Source: Candidatus Sulfotelmatobacter sp.
Lineage (GTDB): Bacteria > Acidobacteriota > Terriglobia > Terriglobales > Acidobacteriaceae
Direction: 5' to 3'
Length of the DNA stretch: 46,555 nt
Assembly: GCA_030041215.1 (NCBI GenBank)
Contig: JASHOH010000158.1
Coordinates: 1 to 46,555 of the forward strand
The position numbers were made by a program, and so were the translations under genes. Below the pieces are notes generated by a model that saw only the letters and a program-made list of their open reading frames with translations, was not told the origin of the DNA and searched no databases. Shown one piece after another: positions 25,213-33,657 of this stretch (positions are counted from its first letter, which is position 1; each line of letters opens with the position of its first letter).

Positions 25213-27276
25213 ATGGTTGTAGACGAAGTTTCGGGCAGCAGGCGAAAGGGCGGCAAAGGCCTTCGCTTCGCATTGCTGATGTTGATGGTTGTCGCCGGGA
25301 GTGGCGCGGCAATGGGTGCGCCTCCCGACCAGCCGGGCGACGAATGCCTCGCCTGCCACGGCGACAAGGGCCTCACCACCACGCGCGCCGGCAAAACTGT
25401 TTCACTCTTTGTCGACGGAAAGAAGTTCGCGTCATCCGTGCACGCCAGTTTCGGCTGCACCGGATGCCACGCCGATCTTGCCGGAAAAGATCTTCCGCAC
25501 GATACGCCACTAGCCAAGGTGCAGTGCGGCACCTGCCACGATAGCGAGCAGCAACAGCACGCGCGGTCACTGCACGGCAAGGCGGTAGCCCACGGCGATC
25601 CCCTGGCGCCCCGCTGCGTGGATTGCCACGGCAATCACGACATTCTGCCGGTCAAAGACAAACGTTCAGCCGTCGCCCCGCTCAACGTGCCCTTTGTCTG
25701 CGGACGCTGCCACAGCGAAGGCACGCCGGTCCAACGGAATCGGCCTATCCCGCAAGACCATATCCTCGAAAACTACTCCGAGAGCATTCACGGCGAGGCG
25801 CTGCTAAAGAAAGGACTGGCGGTCGCGCCCAACTGCGCCTCCTGCCACACTCCGCACTTGATTTTGCCGCATACTGACCCCGCTTCCTCGATCGCTAGAA
25901 AAAACATTGCTGCAACCTGCACGAAGTGCCACTCGCAGATCGAAATTGTGCATCGCAAAACAATTCGTGGCGAGCTTTGGGAAAAAGAAGCTAACGTTCT
26001 GCCCGCCTGTGTGGACTGCCACCAGCCGCACAAAATCAGAAATGTTTTCTACACCCAGGGCATGGCTGACGCCGACTGCATGCGCTGTCACTCCGATCAG
26101 AAATTGCACCGCGCACGCGATGGCGAACCGCTGTTTGTGAATACCGCTGAGATTAGCCATTCACGACACATCAAGGTCGCATGCAGCCAGTGCCACTCGG
26201 AAGTGAACGCGTCACGCGTCCGGCCTTGCGAGACCATCACCCAACCGGTTGATTGCACGAAGTGCCACGACGAAATCGGCAAGCTTTACGCAACCAGCAC
26301 TCACGGCCAACTTCAAAGCAGGCAGGACCCCAACGCTCCCACTTGCAAGGAGTGCCACGGTACGCACGGCGTACTCGGCAAACATGACCCGCAATCCGCA
26401 ACTTTTGCGACGAATGTACCGAGCCTATGTGCGCGCTGCCACCGCGAAGGCCAAAAAGCCGCGGTGCGTTATGTGGGAAGACAGCATGAAATAGTGCAGA
26501 ACTACACAGAAAGCATTCACGGCAAGGGCCTGCTGAAGAGTGGCCTCACGGTCACCGCAACCTGCACTAGTTGCCACACCGCCCACCACGTGCTGCCGCG
26601 CACCGATCCCGCCTCAAGCGTGAATGTAAACAATGTGCCTGCGACCTGCGGCCAATGCCACAACGGCATCGAAGAGCAGTTCTCCCAAAGCATTCACGCG
26701 CAGCGCGCAGCTTTTCCCGGCAAAGCTTTGCCGGTGTGTAGCGACTGCCACACTGCGCACGCGATCACGCGCACGGATGAAAACGCCTTTCGCCTCGACA
26801 TCATGGATCGCTGCGGTCACTGCCACGCGGAAATTGCCAAGACTTATTTCGACACCTATCACGGCAAAGTATCGCGCCTCGGCTACACCAAAACTGCCAA
26901 GTGCTATGACTGCCATGGCGCGCACGATGTTCAGCGGGTGACTGATCCGCGCTCGCACCTTAGCCGCGCCAATGTCGCCGCCACTTGCCAGAAGTGTCAC
27001 GCCGGTGCGACGCGGCGCTTCGCGGGATACCTCACCCACGCCACTCACCACGACCCGCGCAAGTATCCATTCCTCTTCTATACCTTCTGGGGAATGACCG
27101 CGCTGCTGCTGGGCACCTTTGTGGTTGGCGGCGTTCACACGTTGTTGTGGCTGCCCCGAGCCTTCCAGATGCGCCGTGAGCTGCGCTTAGCCGAGGCAAA
27201 CGGAAACAAGCAAGGCAAGAGACAAGACACCAAAGCATCCGGTTCAGCTTTGGGGGAGCAAGGCGCCGATGCCTAA
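25213..27276 (+). CDS. 19-haem cytochrome c with C-terminal membrane anchor
   Basis: 687 residues. The signal sequence or anchor is at about 18-38 (LRFALLMLMVVAGSGAAMGA). I count 19 CXXCH motifs (CLACH, CTGCH, CGTCH, CVDCH, CGRCH, CASCH, CTKCH, CVDCH, CMRCH, CSQCH, CTKCH, CKECH, CARCH, CTSCH, CGQCH, CSDCH, CGHCH, CYDCH, CQKCH). Recurrent SIHG/STHG/TYHG motifs are probable distal His ligands. Two halves repeat the same motif order (see findings). A C-terminal helix (YTFWGMTALLLGTFVVGGVH) anchors it in the membrane. No CXXCK catalytic haem site is seen, so it looks like an electron conduit rather than a nitrite reductase. ATG at 25213; a TTG six bases upstream is less likely. Its stop overlaps the next gene. 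Confidence 0.92.
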   Translation: MVVDEVSGSRRKGGKGLRFALLMLMVVAGSGAAMGAPPDQPGDECLACHGDKGLTTTRAGKTVSLFVDGKKFASSVHASFGCTGCHADLAGKDLPHDTPLAKVQCGTCHDSEQQQHARSLHGKAVAHGDPLAPRCVDCHGNHDILPVKDKRSAVAPLNVPFVCGRCHSEGTPVQRNRPIPQDHILENYSESIHGEALLKKGLAVAPNCASCHTPHLILPHTDPASSIARKNIAATCTKCHSQIEIVHRKTIRGELWEKEANVLPACVDCHQPHKIRNVFYTQGMADADCMRCHSDQKLHRARDGEPLFVNTAEISHSRHIKVACSQCHSEVNASRVRPCETITQPVDCTKCHDEIGKLYATSTHGQLQSRQDPNAPTCKECHGTHGVLGKHDPQSATFATNVPSLCARCHREGQKAAVRYVGRQHEIVQNYTESIHGKGLLKSGLTVTATCTSCHTAHHVLPRTDPASSVNVNNVPATCGQCHNGIEEQFSQSIHAQRAAFPGKALPVCSDCHTAHAITRTDENAFRLDIMDRCGHCHAEIAKTYFDTYHGKVSRLGYTKTAKCYDCHGAHDVQRVTDPRSHLSRANVAATCQKCHAGATRRFAGYLTHATHHDPRKYPFLFYTFWGMTALLLGTFVVGGVHTLLWLPRAFQMRRELRLAEANGNKQGKRQDTKASGSALGEQGADA

Positions 27277-28117
27277 CGGAAACGGAAACAACGAGCGCCA
27301 GTTTATCCGCTTCACCAGGCTGCAACGCATCCTGCACATCTGCATGATCGTCAGCTTCATGAGCCTGGCGCTGACCGGCCTGACGCTTAAGTTCTCCTAC
27401 ACAAAATGGGCTGTGGTGCTGTCGCATATTCTGGGAGGCTTTGAGTCGGCAGGCTATATCCACCGCAGTGCCGCGGTGATCATGTTTGGTCTGTTTGTGA
27501 CTCATCTCATCGATTTGTACAAGCTTAAGAAACGAGAGTACGGCTCGTGGCGCGGCCTGCTTCTGGGCCCGAACACGATGATCCCCACGCGCAAAGACTT
27601 TCGCGAATTCATCGGCACGCTGAAGTGGTTTGTGGGCGCGGGAAAACGGCCAGCCTACGGCCGCTGGACCTACTGGGAAAAATTCGACTACTTCGCAGTA
27701 TTTTGGGGAATTGCCGTCATTGGCTCGACCGGCCTCACGCTCTGGTTCCCGGTGTTCTTCACGCGCTTCTTGCCCGGCTGGTTTATTAACGTCGCCACCA
27801 TCATCCACAGCGACGAAGCTTTACTGGCCACGGGTTTCATTTTTACGGTGCACTTCTTCAACACGCACCTGCGGCCGGAAAAATTTCCCATGGACATCGT
27901 AGTCTTCACTGGCCGCGTTCCGGTCGAAGAATTGAAACGAGACAAGCCCGGCGAATATGAGGCGCTCGTAGCCAGCCGAACCCTCGAACAGAATTTGGAT
28001 GTGCCTTACCCGGCCATCGTCATCCGCGCCATTCGAGCTTTCGCGTGGACTGCCCTGGCAGTGGGATTCAGCATCGTGCTCTGGATCATTTACGCGATGC
28101 TGTTCGCGTACCGCTAA
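27269..28117 (+). CDS. Cytochrome b (cytochrome b561/FdhI-like) membrane subunit
   Basis: 282 residues with about five membrane helices. Candidate haem b ligands are His in RLQRILHICMIV, GYIHRSAAVIMF, FGLFVTHLIDL and the pair in IHSDEALLATGFIFTVHFFN. This is the pattern of di-haem cytochrome b subunits that link periplasmic redox partners to the quinone pool. The gene overlaps the end of the 19-haem cytochrome by eight bases (ATGCCTAA), so both are translated together and probably form one complex. Confidence 0.88.
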   Translation: MPNGNGNNERQFIRFTRLQRILHICMIVSFMSLALTGLTLKFSYTKWAVVLSHILGGFESAGYIHRSAAVIMFGLFVTHLIDLYKLKKREYGSWRGLLLGPNTMIPTRKDFREFIGTLKWFVGAGKRPAYGRWTYWEKFDYFAVFWGIAVIGSTGLTLWFPVFFTRFLPGWFINVATIIHSDEALLATGFIFTVHFFNTHLRPEKFPMDIVVFTGRVPVEELKRDKPGEYEALVASRTLEQNLDVPYPAIVIRAIRAFAWTALAVGFSIVLWIIYAMLFAYR

Positions 28118-28152
28118 AGACGTTTTGCGCGAACGAGAAGGAAGGAGTTAAG

Positions 28153-30243
28153 ATGCTCGGCACATTGGTAGTAGCGCTGCTCCTGGCGCGCCTACCCGCG
28201 CCGCCACCTGCGGATCAGGAATGTATTGCCTGCCATGGCGAGGCGGGCATGAAGTCAGATTCGGGTAAGCCGCTTTCCATCGATGCCGCGAAACACTCTG
28301 CCAGCGTCCATGCCATTCTGAGATGCAAGGACTGCCATACTTCGATCAAGGAGTTCCCTCACCCCGCAAAAGTACCCCAGGTGCAGTGCGCCACCTGCCA
28401 TCAGGATGAGGTCAAGGCCTTTGCCACGAGCGCTCATGCCGTGCTAGGCGATTCTGCTTGCGCATCATGCCACGGCAACGTGCATGAAATCACGAGCGCT
28501 CAAAAACTGATACCCGCCAAATGCACAACCTGTCATGAAGAGGAAGTTCATCAGTTTGCAAGCAGCATTCACGGCCAGGACGGAAAGAACGTTGATACCG
28601 ATGCGCCCAAGTGCACCTCCTGCCACGGTGAAATCCACGGCGTCAAGCCCTCCAGCGAACCAGACTCTCCCATTGCCCGCAAGAACCTTGCCGATACTTG
28701 TGCGAAATGCCATAGCGATCCGGCATTCTTATCACGGCACGATATTCCTGTGGTCCATCCGGTCGAATCCTACAAAAAAAGCGTGCATGGTCGCGCTGTC
28801 GCTGCGGGAAATGAAAAAGCCGCCGACTGCAACAGTTGCCACGGCGTCCACGATATCTATCCAGCCCGCGACCCCCGCTCGCGCGTCAACCACTGGAATG
28901 TGCCCAACACCTGCGCCCAGTGCCATCAGGAAATTGCGAAGGTATTCAATGAAAGCGTGCACGGCGAAGCGGTGAAGGCGGGCGCGCGCGACGCGCCAGT
29001 GTGCGTCGACTGTCACGGAGAGCATCTCATCCTGGAGCCGCAACAGCCCGGGTCCTTTGTGAACGCCAGCCGCGTTTCAAGCATCACCTGCGGTCGCTGC
29101 CACAGTGACGAGCGTCTCGAGATCCGTTACAACCTGCCAGCCGATCGCGTTCCTTCCTACGCCGACAGCTACCATGGCCTCGCTTTGCGCGAAGGCTCAC
29201 AAAGCGTCGCCAATTGCGCTTCCTGCCACGGAGTGCACAACATTTTCCGCACCAGCGACGCCCGCTCCACCGTGAACACGGCTAACCTTCCCAAAACCTG
29301 CGGCAACTGCCATCCAGGCGCGGGCGAACACTTCGCCCTTGGGCCGGTGCACGTGCGCATTGCGAGCGGTCCGGCCCCTCCCGTGGTCAAGTGGATCCGA
29401 TGGACCTATCTGGTCCTGATTCCGATGACCCTCGGTTTCATGATCCTGCACAACCTGATTAATCTTATTTCCAAGATCATCCGCCGCCGTCCTCGCCACG
29501 AATCGGGCGCGCAGGTCATGCGCATGAACCGCAACTTCCGCATTGCGCATGCGGGCGTGATTCTGAGCTTCATAACGCTCGTCTTTACCGGCTTCGCCCT
29601 GAAATTTCCCGATGCGTGGTGGGCGCGTCCCATATTGCTTTGGGAGCGCCACTTCGCCTTCCGCGGCGCGGTCCACCGCGCCGCCGCGGTGATCCTTATC
29701 GCTTCAACGGTCTATCACTTGGTTCATCTGGCCATAGTCAAGCTCGACCGCGTGTTCCTGGAAGCCATGATTCCGGGCGTCAAAGACGCCACGGATCTGG
29801 TGCACGTCTTAGCCTACGATTTGGGACTCACAAAAACCGAGCCCACATTCGGCAAATTCAATTACGCGGAAAAAATGGAATATTGGGCGTTCATGTGGGG
29901 CACGGTGGTGATGACTATCTCAGGCCTCCTGCTCTGGTTCACCAACTTCTCGCTGCGCCACTTCCCCAAGTGGGTCACGGACGCCGCCACGGCAATTCAC
30001 TATTACGAGGCGATACTGGCCACGTTCTCGATCCTGATCTGGCATTTCTACATGGTGATCTTCGATCCGGACGTTTATCCCATGGACACCGCCTGGCTGA
30101 ACGGTAAAGTGCCGGCCGATCATTACCGCCATTCCCGCCCGGAGTATTTTCGGGCCCTGGAACGCGCGCACATGGTTGAACTCCCGACGGAGCCTGCGGA
30201 CTCAGAGCAAGCTGCCGATGATGATATTGTGGCGAAAAGGTGA
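28153..30243 (+). CDS. 13-haem cytochrome c fused to a cytochrome b domain (CbcL-like)
   Basis: 696 residues. The signal peptide or anchor is at 1-18. Thirteen CXXCH sites (CIACH, CKDCH, CATCH, CASCH, CTTCH, CTSCH, CAKCH, CNSCH, CAQCH, CVDCH, CGRCH, CASCH, CGNCH) occupy about residues 20-390, again with SxHG/SYHG ligand motifs. About residues 400-670 form a cytochrome b with several helices and His in FRIAHAGVILSF, VHRAAAVILIASTVYHLVHL and IHYYEAILATFSILIWHFYM. This multihaem-c plus di-haem-b fusion is the architecture of Geobacter CbcL, a menaquinol oxidoreductase of extracellular electron transfer, but with more haems. The ATG at 28153 has AAGGAG at 28142-28147. Two terminators follow. Confidence 0.92.
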   Translation: MLGTLVVALLLARLPAPPPADQECIACHGEAGMKSDSGKPLSIDAAKHSASVHAILRCKDCHTSIKEFPHPAKVPQVQCATCHQDEVKAFATSAHAVLGDSACASCHGNVHEITSAQKLIPAKCTTCHEEEVHQFASSIHGQDGKNVDTDAPKCTSCHGEIHGVKPSSEPDSPIARKNLADTCAKCHSDPAFLSRHDIPVVHPVESYKKSVHGRAVAAGNEKAADCNSCHGVHDIYPARDPRSRVNHWNVPNTCAQCHQEIAKVFNESVHGEAVKAGARDAPVCVDCHGEHLILEPQQPGSFVNASRVSSITCGRCHSDERLEIRYNLPADRVPSYADSYHGLALREGSQSVANCASCHGVHNIFRTSDARSTVNTANLPKTCGNCHPGAGEHFALGPVHVRIASGPAPPVVKWIRWTYLVLIPMTLGFMILHNLINLISKIIRRRPRHESGAQVMRMNRNFRIAHAGVILSFITLVFTGFALKFPDAWWARPILLWERHFAFRGAVHRAAAVILIASTVYHLVHLAIVKLDRVFLEAMIPGVKDATDLVHVLAYDLGLTKTEPTFGKFNYAEKMEYWAFMWGTVVMTISGLLLWFTNFSLRHFPKWVTDAATAIHYYEAILATFSILIWHFYMVIFDPDVYPMDTAWLNGKVPADHYRHSRPEYFRALERAHMVELPTEPADSEQAADDDIVAKR

Positions 30244-30320
30244 GTTAGCGGGTGGGAGCGGAGTTTGGACAGAACGTAATTAGACAGCGCGCTTCGAAGT
30301 CCGACCGGCCGAAAACAATG

Positions 30321-30362
30321 ACCCCATCCATCCGCCAGTTTGCGGCATGGATGGGGTTTCTC
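30321..30362 (+). terminator. Strong hairpin terminator after the cytochrome cluster
   Basis: ACCCCATCCAT (30321-30331) pairs with ATGGATGGGGT (30347-30357); an inner CCGC/GCGG stem and a CAGTTT loop lie between, followed by TTTC. About 15 bp of stem, 78 bp after the last cytochrome stop. Confidence 0.8.
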
Positions 30363-30397
30363 GAACGAAAAATTGGGGCAAGGCTTTTCCCGGAAGG

Positions 30398-30431
30398 CCC
30401 GCCCGTCACACATCGCGACGGGCGGGTTTTT
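30398..30431 (+). terminator. Second hairpin terminator
   Basis: CCCGCCCGTC (30398-30407), loop, GACGGGCGGG (30417-30426), then TTTTT. A perfect 10-bp GC stem with a T run; it insulates the cytochrome cluster from the convergent regulator gene. Confidence 0.85.
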
Positions 30432-30447
30432 CGGAAAGGAGGAAACT

Positions 30448-31137
30448 TTACGCAGTAATCAACGATTCCAACGCTACGCGATTTGGAATGCTCAGCGTTG
30501 CGCCGTTCTGCTGAATCAGGCGCTGCTTCTTAAATCCGGCAATTAGCCGGCTCACGGTTTCGCGTGACGTGCCGATCATCTGGCCGATTTCCTCGTGAGT
30601 CAGCGCCATCTTCACCTGGCCGGACTGTCTGGACTCGGCGGTGTGGTCAATCCAGCCAAGCATCAGGCGTGCCAGTTTTTCGCCCGCGGAATCCGACAGC
30701 ATCAGGTCGCGGATTTCGCGGCAGGTGCAGTTGTAGTCGGCGCTGATATGCTGCGTGACCCACAGAGCGATCTCGCCATGAGAGCGCATCATGCGCAGCA
30801 CGTCGGCCAGGCGGACAAAGCTGATATCGCACGGTTCCTGTGTTTCGGCTGTCGCTTCGTACTCGCGTCCGGCGATCACGGAAGCGATTCCCAGAATGTC
30901 ACCCGGTTCGGCAATGCGCAAAATCAGAGTTCGGCCATCGCTGCCGGAAACCGACAGCTTGACATGACCGCGGCGGACGACGAAGATGCCACGTGGCGCC
31001 TGCGATTCGGCAAAAAGCACAGCGCCGGTCGGATAAGTGGTTGTAAGGGCTGCCTGCTCCAGGGCATCGACTGCGGCGGCAGAAAGATTCCCCAGACTCT
31101 TGTCTGCATGCTTCTGGTCAACAATGTGAGCGGCCAT
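30448..31137 (-). CDS. CRP/FNR-family transcriptional regulator, CRP-type recognition helix
   Basis: 229 residues. A cyclic-nucleotide-binding-like beta roll spans about residues 20-135 (GAVLFAESQAPRGIFVVRRG, SGSDGRTLILRIAEPGDILG), then the long C-helix. The winged helix contains ALTHEEIGQMIGTSRETVSR; R-E and the following R correspond to R180, E181 and R185 of E. coli CRP, which read TGTGA. There is no FNR-type N-terminal Cys set; only a C-T-C pair near residue 137. It is therefore probably not an iron-sulfur oxygen sensor. The gene is convergent with the cytochrome cluster, separated from it by two terminators. A CRP-like palindrome lies 186-199 bp upstream of its start. It is predicted to control the cytochromes and itself. 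Confidence 0.92.
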   Translation of the reverse strand: MAAHIVDQKHADKSLGNLSAAAVDALEQAALTTTYPTGAVLFAESQAPRGIFVVRRGHVKLSVSGSDGRTLILRIAEPGDILGIASVIAGREYEATAETQEPCDISFVRLADVLRMMRSHGEIALWVTQHISADYNCTCREIRDLMLSDSAGEKLARLMLGWIDHTAESRQSGQVKMALTHEEIGQMIGTSRETVSRLIAGFKKQRLIQQNGATLSIPNRVALESLITA

Positions 31138-31429
31138 GATTGCCTCCTGGACGGCTGGGTAAAGGCAGCTTGGGTGCCAAGCCGCCAGCCGAAGGACGTA
31201 TCCCCGGATCCCGTTGTTATGTCGATGAAAACATTTGGCTTATATAACTTTGATCAGAATAGCGGCGGGGTTCAAAGTTCGAAAATGGGAATCTGAAGTG
31301 GGTTTTTTCACACCGTTACTGTGTGATCGCCATCACTAACCGTCTGTGATGTCCCAACAACAGCGGCTATCGTCGATCACAGGCGCCGATCCCTCTATCT
31401 CACCAGCTTGCTTAGGGTTATGGACGAAC
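31138..31429. other. Upstream region of the CRP-type regulator
   Basis: 292 bp without a gene between the regulator start and the convergently ending kinase stop. It contains CRP-like site D and extra TGTGA half-sites (for example around 31345-31349) and a TATATAA-like A/T stretch (about 31240-31246) that could be a -10 box on the minus strand. Confidence 0.45.
31323..31336. promoter_or_regulatory. CRP-like site D: TGTGA-TCGCCA-TCAC
   Basis: TGTGATCGCCATCACT, the same motif as sites A-C, 186 bp upstream of the regulator's ATG. It suggests autoregulation. The distance is long for direct activation. Confidence 0.65.
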
Positions 31430-33427
31430 TCAGGCCAAAGTCTTATCTAGGAGGTTCAGAAGCGCCGTCCGGCTAAATGGCTTCTCGATGAGAACTCCGC
31501 GTTTCAGGCGTTCGCTGGCTTCCATCAGCTCGCCTGTATAGCCTGACATGTAAATCACTTTGAGCCCAGGATAGGAAGCCGCCAGGCGATCAGCAAGTTC
31601 CGGCCCACTCATAGCGGGCATAACCACGTCGGTCAGGAGCAGATCGATCTTTCCGTCATTCGCCTGCGCCCAGTCCAGCGCTGCTTTACCATTCGTCGCC
31701 TCGACTACGGTATAGCCCTGTTCGCGAAGCATCTGATGGGTCAGGCTGCGCATGATCTCGTCATCTTCCACCAACAGAATCATTCCGCGCCGCTTGGCAG
31801 CCGCTGTCTCAACTTCAGAGGGAGGCTTGGCCGCCAGCCTGTCTTCGGCCGATGGCAGATAAAGCTTAAAGGTAGTGCCGCGACCGGGCTCACTATAGAC
31901 CCAGATGTGCCCCCCGGCTTGCTGGGCGATGCCATATACCGTTGCCAGCCCTAGCCCCGTTCCCTTGCCTTGCTCCTTGGTGGTGAAAAACGGCTCAAAA
32001 ATGCGATTAAGCGTGACCTTGTCCATGCCCACGCCCGTGTCGCTAACAGCGAGCATCACGTATTTTCCGGGAACGAGAGGTCGATGCTGATTGGCGAAGT
32101 GCTGATCGAAATCGACAACGTCGGTTTCCAGGATAAATTTTCCTCCGCGAGGCATGGCGTCGCGCGCGTTCACTGCCAGATTGATGATGATCTGGTCGAG
32201 CTGCCCGGGATCCGCCTCCACCACCGCCGACTGACACCGGGGAACAACGACAATTTCAACATCGTCGCCCATGAGAGGCCGCAGTAACTTCGTGATGTCC
32301 TTGAGGCGTTCGTTCAAATCGAGCAGGACCGGCTTTACGGTTTGCTTACGGCTGAAGGCGAGAAGTTGGCGCGTGAGGGCGGAACCGCGCTCTGTCGCTT
32401 TGCGGATATTTTCGACGAAGGTCGAGTTTTCGCTGCCCGCAGGGATTCGGTCACGAAGAAACTCCGCGCACGCATTGATGATGCCGAGAACATTGTTGAA
32501 ATCGTGGGCCACCCCTCCGGCAAGGCGTCCCACAGCCTCCATTTTCTGGGAATGGCGAAGCTGGTCTTCCGCTCGGCGCTGCTCCGTAATATCGCGTGCG
32601 ATGACGGAAGCTCCCACGATCTTACCGGTTGCATCGCGCAACGGCGAAACCGTAATAGAAACGTTCAGCAGCCGCCCATCTTTGGTGACGCGCAAGGATT
32701 CCAGGTGTTCGGTGCTCTCGCCGTGGGCGATTTTTCTGAGAATTTCAGGGACCTCGGTCGGCCGATCAGGAGGAATCAGGATCGAAACATTCTTGCCAAC
32801 GATTTCCTCGGGCGTGTAGCCATAGATGCGCTCGGCCCCCCTGTTCCACGCAGTAATGGTTCCATCGAGAGTTTTGGCGAAAATCGCATCTTCCGAAGAA
32901 TCGATGATCAAGGCCAGACGCGCACGGGATTCGCCCAATTGCTCAGCCGTCTGGCGATGCATTTCTTCGCTGACGCGGCGCAGTTCCTGCTCGATTCGCA
33001 GGCGGTTGGTGATATCGCGAATCGCGCTGAGGACGATCGTTCCGCCCTCCACTGCGACCGGGCTAAGGCTGATCTCTACGGGAAATTCAGAGCCGTTGCG
33101 GCGACGGCCATAAAGCTCGAGGTCAGCGCCCATGCGCCGGATTTTCGGATGTGCGGCAAAGTTGGCGCGGTGCTGGTGGTGCTCGGCGCGAAAACGCTCA
33201 GGGACCAGCAATTCAATTTTTTCGCCAATCAACTCGTCGCGCTCATAGCCGAACAATTCCTGTACCTGGGAGTTGATCTGAAGGATAGTTCCCTCGCGAT
33301 TGACGGCGACAATGGCGTCAGGAATCGCTTCCAGCAGGTCGCTGGACAACAAGACGTCGGACATGGCTTTCGCCGAAAGCGCCGGCGAGTTCACCTCACG
33401 GGTGGTTGGTTTAGGTATCAAATGCAC
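31430..33427 (-). CDS. PAS-domain hybrid sensor histidine kinase
   Basis: 665 residues, no membrane helices. Domain order: PAS 1 (about 28-145, LLEAIPDAIVAVNREGTILQ), PAS 2 (about 165-290, NRGAERIYGYTPEEIVGKNV), HisKA with His in GRLAGGVAHDFNNVLG, HATPase with N box (INLAVNARDAM), G1 (VSDTGVGMD), F box (FEPFFTTK) and G2 (GKGTGLGLATVYG), and a C-terminal receiver with phosphoacceptor Asp in LLTDVVMPAMSG and Lys in IEKPFS. A cytoplasmic hybrid kinase with no adjacent output regulator. GTG start with GGTGGG upstream; an internal ATG at 33364 is an alternative. Ligand unknown: the PAS sequences show no obvious haem or flavin signature. Confidence 0.93.
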   Translation of the reverse strand: MHLIPKPTTREVNSPALSAKAMSDVLLSSDLLEAIPDAIVAVNREGTILQINSQVQELFGYERDELIGEKIELLVPERFRAEHHQHRANFAAHPKIRRMGADLELYGRRRNGSEFPVEISLSPVAVEGGTIVLSAIRDITNRLRIEQELRRVSEEMHRQTAEQLGESRARLALIIDSSEDAIFAKTLDGTITAWNRGAERIYGYTPEEIVGKNVSILIPPDRPTEVPEILRKIAHGESTEHLESLRVTKDGRLLNVSITVSPLRDATGKIVGASVIARDITEQRRAEDQLRHSQKMEAVGRLAGGVAHDFNNVLGIINACAEFLRDRIPAGSENSTFVENIRKATERGSALTRQLLAFSRKQTVKPVLLDLNERLKDITKLLRPLMGDDVEIVVVPRCQSAVVEADPGQLDQIIINLAVNARDAMPRGGKFILETDVVDFDQHFANQHRPLVPGKYVMLAVSDTGVGMDKVTLNRIFEPFFTTKEQGKGTGLGLATVYGIAQQAGGHIWVYSEPGRGTTFKLYLPSAEDRLAAKPPSEVETAAAKRRGMILLVEDDEIMRSLTHQMLREQGYTVVEATNGKAALDWAQANDGKIDLLLTDVVMPAMSGPELADRLAASYPGLKVIYMSGYTGELMEASERLKRGVLIEKPFSRTALLNLLDKTLA

Positions 33428-33523
33428 CCCACCAGGGCAGTCTGTTGGGTTCTAATTTATTGTGTTGAGCGGGGGCGTGTAAAGGGGACGGGCGTTACCT
33501 TGCTCCAAAGTGACAACGCCCAT

Positions 33524-33549
33524 GTAGGGACGGCCGCCCCCGGCTGTCC
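33524..33549. repeat. Second dispersed repeat family, copy 2
   Basis: The element starts GTAGGGACGGCCGCC and ends CGGCTGTCC; 23 of 26 bases are identical to 8629-8654. Intergenic. Confidence 0.65.
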
Positions 33550-33600
33550 GGTCGAGCGAAGCTCGACGGCGCATTGAGCCTAGTGCAGAGAACGACATGG

Positions 33601-33636
33601 GGTGCCCCACGTCTCGCCGCGGTTGCGAGACGTGGG
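33601..33636. repeat. Dispersed hairpin repeat, copy 4
   Basis: GGTGCCCCACGTCTCGC, loop CGCGGTT, GCGAGACGTGGG. Twelve-base perfect stem CCCACGTCTCGC/GCGAGACGTGGG. It lies between the moaA stop and the kinase start, where both transcripts leave the region in the same direction. Confidence 0.8.
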
Positions 33637-33657
33637 ATTATTGTATAGCGGGCTGAT

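Noticed and set aside
25213-30243. Multihaem genes as a pentahaem nitrite reductase or hydroxylamine oxidoreductase system
   Set aside because: No CXXCK catalytic haem motif and no HAO-type tyrosine-crosslink context is visible; the haem numbers do not match those enzymes.
30448-31137. Regulator as an oxygen-sensing FNR
   Set aside because: The N-terminal cysteine set needed for a [4Fe-4S] cluster is missing and the recognition helix is CRP-like, not FNR-like.
32342-33577. 411-codon plus-strand frame antisense to the sensor kinase
   Set aside because: Mirrors a clearly coding strand in GC-rich DNA; the protein shows no recognisable motif.
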